A stretch of 64,000 bases of DNA, from NCBI RefSeq assembly GCF_021404465.1, contig NZ_JABFTT010000009.1, forward strand, positions 154,838-218,837, in the 5' to 3' direction. Below, one piece after another: positions 60,163 to 64,000 of the stretch (its first letter is position 1; the number at the start of each line of letters is the position of its first letter). The notes under the pieces were generated by a model, which ran no database searches, was not told where the DNA came from, and was given only the letters and a program-made list of their open reading frames with translations. The translations under genes were made by a program, and so were the position numbers. The stretch comes from Billgrantia zhangzhouensis (GTDB lineage Bacteria > Pseudomonadota > Gammaproteobacteria > Pseudomonadales > Halomonadaceae).

Positions 60163-63138
60163 ATGCAGCATGAGCAGCGTGAGAGACTGCCGGGGGGGAA
60201 AGGTCTCTATCGCAAGGTCGCGGAGGGAGTCGGCATCGTCGCGATGCTGGCGATTCTCGTGGTATGCATCGGGCTACGCGAGGCCCATGGGCAATCGGGA
60301 GGAAGCCGCGATGCGATGGATGCCCAGCCGTTGGCCCAGCAGCGCTATCGCTTCGATTTGCCCGAGCAGTCGTTGCTCTACTCACTGGGCGAATTCACCG
60401 CCATCACCAACATCTCGGTCCTGCGCCCGGATGACAGGGCCATCGGTGGCGTGGCGCCGGCCATCAGCGGCGAGATGACCGCCGATGAGGCCCTGCGAAG
60501 CCTGCTGAGTGGCACGGGGTTGGGTATCGAGTACCGCAACGGCCGCACCGCTGAAATCGTCGAGCCGCAACCGGCGACGATGACCACCGTTGGCGATCAG
60601 GTCGAGTTCAGTACCCTCACGGTTACCGCTAGTCGCCAGGATTGGACCTACCACGAACCGCGCTCGGTGAGCGTTATCAGCCGCGAGCAGATTGATCGCC
60701 TGCCGCCGCGCCATGCCGCCGACATGCTGATCGAGACGCCGGGGGTCTACAGCGCGGTGGATACCCAGGATCCCGCGCTGTCGGTGAATATTCGCGGCAT
60801 GCAGGACTTCGGTCGCGTCAACACCATGATCGATGGCATGCGCCAGAACTTCAACGAGAACGCCCACCAGCAGCGCAATGGCAGTCTCTACGTCGATTCC
60901 GAGTTGCTCAGCGAGGTGGTGGTCTCCAAGGGGCCCACGTCCGATGTGCACGGCGCCGGCGCTATTGCCGGCAGCGCCAATTTCAGAACGTTGGACTATG
61001 ACGACATCATCATGGACGGCAACGATGTCGGCGTGCGGCTGAGGGCCAATACCGGCCTGGGCAGCGAGGGCAACGGGGTCAAGTTTATCGGTAGTCTGGC
61101 AGCGGCGGGGCGCTTCGGCGATGGCCGCCTGGAATTGTTGGGGGCACGGAGCCGGCGCAGCCTGGGCGAGTACGCGCCGGGGCGTCGAGGGGAAAGCTTC
61201 GACTGGCTGATGGTCGGCGTGCAGGACGGCTTCGAGGAGCGCGACAATGAGCAAGTCGTCGACCGTGTCAAGTTCACCGACCAGACCCAGGAGTCCAACC
61301 TGTTCAAGGCGCGGCTCAATCTGACGCCGGACCAGGCGCTGCAGTTCACCTATCTGGATACCGATATCTCCTATAACAACGTCTCCGATCGCCGGGTCAC
61401 CAACCCCAGCGACGGTAGCGTGCGCGATGGCGACGAGGCGTGGCAGCAGTACGGCAATGCCGAGGCGACCTCGCAGTCCATCGGCCTCGACTACACCTTC
61501 AACCCCGACTCTAGTTGGATCGACTTGGAGGCCAGGGTCTACCGCGTCTCCACCGATAACGAGCGCTATACCCGGGAAGGGCGGCCGGTAATCACCGACG
61601 GTATCAACATGACCGAGGAAGCATGGAGCACAGGACGATGCGACCAAGTGCCCTTTCCAGATAACTGGCAAAGTGAATGCGAGGCTGGGCTGGGTTCCAA
61701 CGCAGTAACCAATATCACTACTTATGGCTTGGCGCTGGAGAATACCGCGCGCTTTGCATTGGGTCGCGTCGATGGCTTCCGCTTCAATCACGGTATCGAG
61801 TACTTTCAGGACCGTGGCGACTCCAATACTGAATATGACCGGCAAGGTACCGCCATCAGGATGGCGGAAAATACTCTGCAACCCAATGGAAAGCGCAGCA
61901 TCGCCAGCGCCTTCGGCAATCTGGTATGGGAAAACGACACCTGGACACTGGGAGGAGGGCTGCGCTATGACTATTACCGGCTGAAAGGTGATACCCGTTT
62001 GCCGGGGGTGGAATGGAATTATTCCACACGACAAGAGCAGTTCGATGACTATTTTTCTCCCGATGAGCAACAGATGTTGCGAGATATGGGCCTGTATGAT
62101 CGGTACTACAACCTGAATTGGTTCGCCCCAGGGTGGAAAGGCGAGTATGCCTATTACGAATATGAAGTTAACAATCGTGAAGACAAGCTGCTTCCCACCT
62201 TACAGGCAGCTTACCGTCCCACCAATTGGCTGGAACTGTTTGCCAGTTGGGGCGAGTCATGGCGACCGCCAGCGCTGACCGAATCTCTGATGGAGGGCAG
62301 CCACCCCGATGACCCCTTTGCCGTGATGTTCCCCAACCCCTATGCCGAATCCGAGACCTCGCGTAGTTGGGAGGTGGGCGTCAATACTGTCTTCCAGGAT
62401 CTGCTGTTTGATAGTGATCGTCTGCTGAGCAAGTTGGCCTATTACGACACCCGAGTGGACAACTATCTGATTACCAGCACGGTCAATGTCATGCCCGGAC
62501 GCACTGGGGGGTTGGGGAGTACCATGTTCGTCAATAACCAGGTGCCGATGAACTTTCGTGGCATCGAGCTGGAACTCGACTATGATGCCCGGCGATGGTA
62601 CACCCGCCTCAACTACACCCATGTATTGGGAGGTGACCAGAACTTCTGCCAATACGCACGTCCTATGGGAAGTCACTATCCGCGCCACGATATGCCCGAT
62701 GAGGAGGGCAACTATTCAGAACAGCACCACTGGGCGATCGAGAATGGCTATGACTCCTACGAGGATTATCTGGACCAGCAGATAAACTGTGCTGCGGGGG
62801 GAGCGGCCGCACAATTTGGCATGAACAGTGCGCGCAACGTGCCAATGGACCGTGGCAGTTGGGTAGTGGGCATGCGTCTGTTCGATGAGAAGCTGGATAT
62901 GGGCACACGGCTCAACTATAGCGCCGAGGGCAAGCCGGAGGACTTCGATTACGCCATCTGGCCCAGCTACACCACCTGGGACCTGTACGCCAGCTACCGC
63001 GTCAACGATCACATGTTGCTGCGCGCCTCCATAGAGAATCTGCGCGATCAAAACTATGTGACCGGTTATTCGGATATCTTCTCCCGCACCTATGCGCCGG
63101 GGCGCACGGCGATGGCGGGAGTGGAATTGCAGTTCTGA
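60163..63138 (+). CDS. hasR: TonB-dependent haem/haemophore receptor with signalling domain (HasR type)
   Basis: 991 residues. N-terminal signal/anchor (~20-45), STN signalling domain (~64-135; YRFDLPEQSLLYSLGEF, LRSLLSGTGLGIEYR), TonB box near FSTLTVTASR, plug (~160-280; PRSVSVISREQIDRLP, IRGMQDFGRVNTMIDGMRQ), then a 22-strand barrel ending GRTAMAGVELQF. Binds haem or haem-HasA outside, imports haem, and signals to FecR. ATG 60163 follows AAGGGGAACGTCAC. hasA follows 148 bases later. Confidence 0.88.
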   Translation: MQHEQRERLPGGKGLYRKVAEGVGIVAMLAILVVCIGLREAHGQSGGSRDAMDAQPLAQQRYRFDLPEQSLLYSLGEFTAITNISVLRPDDRAIGGVAPAISGEMTADEALRSLLSGTGLGIEYRNGRTAEIVEPQPATMTTVGDQVEFSTLTVTASRQDWTYHEPRSVSVISREQIDRLPPRHAADMLIETPGVYSAVDTQDPALSVNIRGMQDFGRVNTMIDGMRQNFNENAHQQRNGSLYVDSELLSEVVVSKGPTSDVHGAGAIAGSANFRTLDYDDIIMDGNDVGVRLRANTGLGSEGNGVKFIGSLAAAGRFGDGRLELLGARSRRSLGEYAPGRRGESFDWLMVGVQDGFEERDNEQVVDRVKFTDQTQESNLFKARLNLTPDQALQFTYLDTDISYNNVSDRRVTNPSDGSVRDGDEAWQQYGNAEATSQSIGLDYTFNPDSSWIDLEARVYRVSTDNERYTREGRPVITDGINMTEEAWSTGRCDQVPFPDNWQSECEAGLGSNAVTNITTYGLALENTARFALGRVDGFRFNHGIEYFQDRGDSNTEYDRQGTAIRMAENTLQPNGKRSIASAFGNLVWENDTWTLGGGLRYDYYRLKGDTRLPGVEWNYSTRQEQFDDYFSPDEQQMLRDMGLYDRYYNLNWFAPGWKGEYAYYEYEVNNREDKLLPTLQAAYRPTNWLELFASWGESWRPPALTESLMEGSHPDDPFAVMFPNPYAESETSRSWEVGVNTVFQDLLFDSDRLLSKLAYYDTRVDNYLITSTVNVMPGRTGGLGSTMFVNNQVPMNFRGIELELDYDARRWYTRLNYTHVLGGDQNFCQYARPMGSHYPRHDMPDEEGNYSEQHHWAIENGYDSYEDYLDQQINCAAGGAAAQFGMNSARNVPMDRGSWVVGMRLFDEKLDMGTRLNYSAEGKPEDFDYAIWPSYTTWDLYASYRVNDHMLLRASIENLRDQNYVTGYSDIFSRTYAPGRTAMAGVELQF

Positions 63139-63286
63139 GACCATGATGGGAAATCCTGTCACGGTCGAAGGATCATGTCGCCGTATCGCGGCATGGAAGA
63201 CGGGGCATGCGACGCCATGCCCAGCGGGGCTCGGCGGATGGGCCGCCGAACCTCATTGACCAAGCAAGGCAAAAGGAGAATGCATC

Positions 63287-63862
63287 ATGTCTGTTTCCGT
63301 TGAATACGATGAAAGCAACATTCCTCCTATCTTTCCTCCTCCCACTACTTTGGAGGAACTGCTAGTGGGATTCGAGGACTTCGGTGTTCCCGGCGAGCAC
63401 CCCGATAATACCGGAGGGTTCTATACGGACGGCAATCCATCCGGACTGTCCGGCGACGTCTACGCATTTTCGATTGATGCGGGAGCGTTTGCCTTCTCGG
63501 CGGTCGGGGATCTCACCTATGATTTCTCCAGCCATACGCTGCACGGGACGCTGGAAGGGTTGACCCTAGGTGGTGGCCTGAACAGTGATGGTACAGTTGA
63601 TAGCGACTTCATCACCTTCACCTTCGACGAGCCGCTGGTCGGCGATCTTGCCGATGGTCGTGAGAATGTGGTGCATGACGTGATCTGGGGTCTGATGAAC
63701 GGCTCCGTGGTTGGCGCCGACGACAGTGCGGGGACTGGCACAAACGGCGGCCTGATCAATGCGCTAGAGGAGAATGGCCTCGACCCCAGCGATGTCCTCC
63801 TAGCCGATCTGGTGGGTGTCAGTGCGGCATCCAGCGACTTCGATCTGGCTCTGGCTGCGTGA
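63287..63862 (+). CDS. hasA: Extracellular haemophore HasA
   Basis: 191 residues, size of Serratia HasA (188). Starts MSVSVEYD; contains GGFYTDGNPSGLSG, LTYDFSSHTLHGTLEGL, HDVIWGLMNG and C-terminal FDLALAA, a type-I secretion tail. Tyr78 and His83 match the axial Tyr and its His partner; H38 probably replaces His32 on the other loop. Unusual: a proline run near the N-terminus (IPPIFPPPTT). No signal peptide, so it needs an ABC exporter (HasDE), not visible before the window ends. AAAAGGAG precedes the ATG. Confidence 0.85.
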   Translation: MSVSVEYDESNIPPIFPPPTTLEELLVGFEDFGVPGEHPDNTGGFYTDGNPSGLSGDVYAFSIDAGAFAFSAVGDLTYDFSSHTLHGTLEGLTLGGGLNSDGTVDSDFITFTFDEPLVGDLADGRENVVHDVIWGLMNGSVVGADDSAGTGTNGGLINALEENGLDPSDVLLADLVGVSAASSDFDLALAA

Positions 63863-64000
63863 GCGTCGCCACATAATAAAAAAGGTTCTACGCATTCTGG
63901 CGTGAAGGCGAAGTGATCTTAGGGAAAGGCAGGATAGAGAAACGGCGGTAAATCCGAGTAAGCTGATGTTCGCCAAAACGCCCAGCCTACGGATACCGCC
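63863..64000. other. Non-coding tail after hasA
   Basis: 138 bases to the window end with no gene visible. No strong hairpin follows hasA, so transcription may continue into the next, unseen genes, where the HasA exporter would be expected. Confidence 0.5.

Overview
The window looks like chromosome of a GC-rich gammaproteobacterium of the Halomonas/Halomonadaceae type. This rests on overall gene style and base composition, the recC-recB-recD set, the FtnA-like bacterioferritin and the Has-type haem uptake cluster; there is no rRNA or other taxonomic marker. I saw no tRNA, rRNA, CRISPR array, integrase or transposase.

Layout. 1-9122 is mostly core-like: a broken HipA-type tail, DUF1835 protein, EamA transporter, VOC protein, YgjV, bacterioferritin-like protein, SDR with divergent LysR, AraC with LysE exporter, GFA protein and the nitroreductase nfsA. 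9123-18888 is a visibly more AT-rich catabolic island: GST, GntR/FCD regulator, SDR, a complete TRAP transporter, two more SDRs, a ketosteroid-dehydrogenase-like flavoprotein and an Old Yellow Enzyme. It ends in a second, 5'-truncated copy of nfsA. 19543-25330 holds small household genes (Mpo1-like, MerR plus hydrolase, DUF427, DUF2945, a PNPOx-like protein, trxC) and a Fic protein; the same palindrome stands upstream of both trxC and fic.

25370-32025 is the most unusual stretch. Between a complete mtnN and a 3'-truncated mtnN remnant lie an AraC regulator, a 67-residue peptide made of eleven GGT(V/F) units, a radical SAM/SPASM enzyme, a PF10014-type Fe(II)/2-oxoglutarate oxygenase and an AzlC/AzlD amino-acid exporter. 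I read it as a candidate RiPP-type (peptide-modifying) pathway that I cannot match to a described class. An unassigned AT-rich gene follows.

32039-39913 contains a monooxygenase, an ABC-F protein, GFA and YciI proteins, a decayed DUF6544-like gene, a PARIS-type anti-phage pair (AriA ATPase plus DUF4435 protein) and an XRE/ImmA-IrrE metallopeptidase operon with a striking 45-bp palindrome. 39964-55138 carries recD, recB and recC on the minus strand, with recC separated from recBD by a MocR regulator and a TlpA/DsbD thiol-redox pair. recB carries an in-frame REP-like palindromic element. 55216-57151 has a dGTPase and a RES-domain remnant. 57249-63862 is a haem-acquisition locus: ECF sigma factor, FecR-type anti-sigma, haem oxygenase, HasR receptor with signalling domain and HasA haemophore, with a Nudix gene on the opposite strand.

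Two accessory blocks (catabolic and peptide) share one architecture: an intact host gene on the left and a truncated, diverged copy of the same gene on the right. This is what a single crossover with a circular DNA carrying part of that gene would leave.
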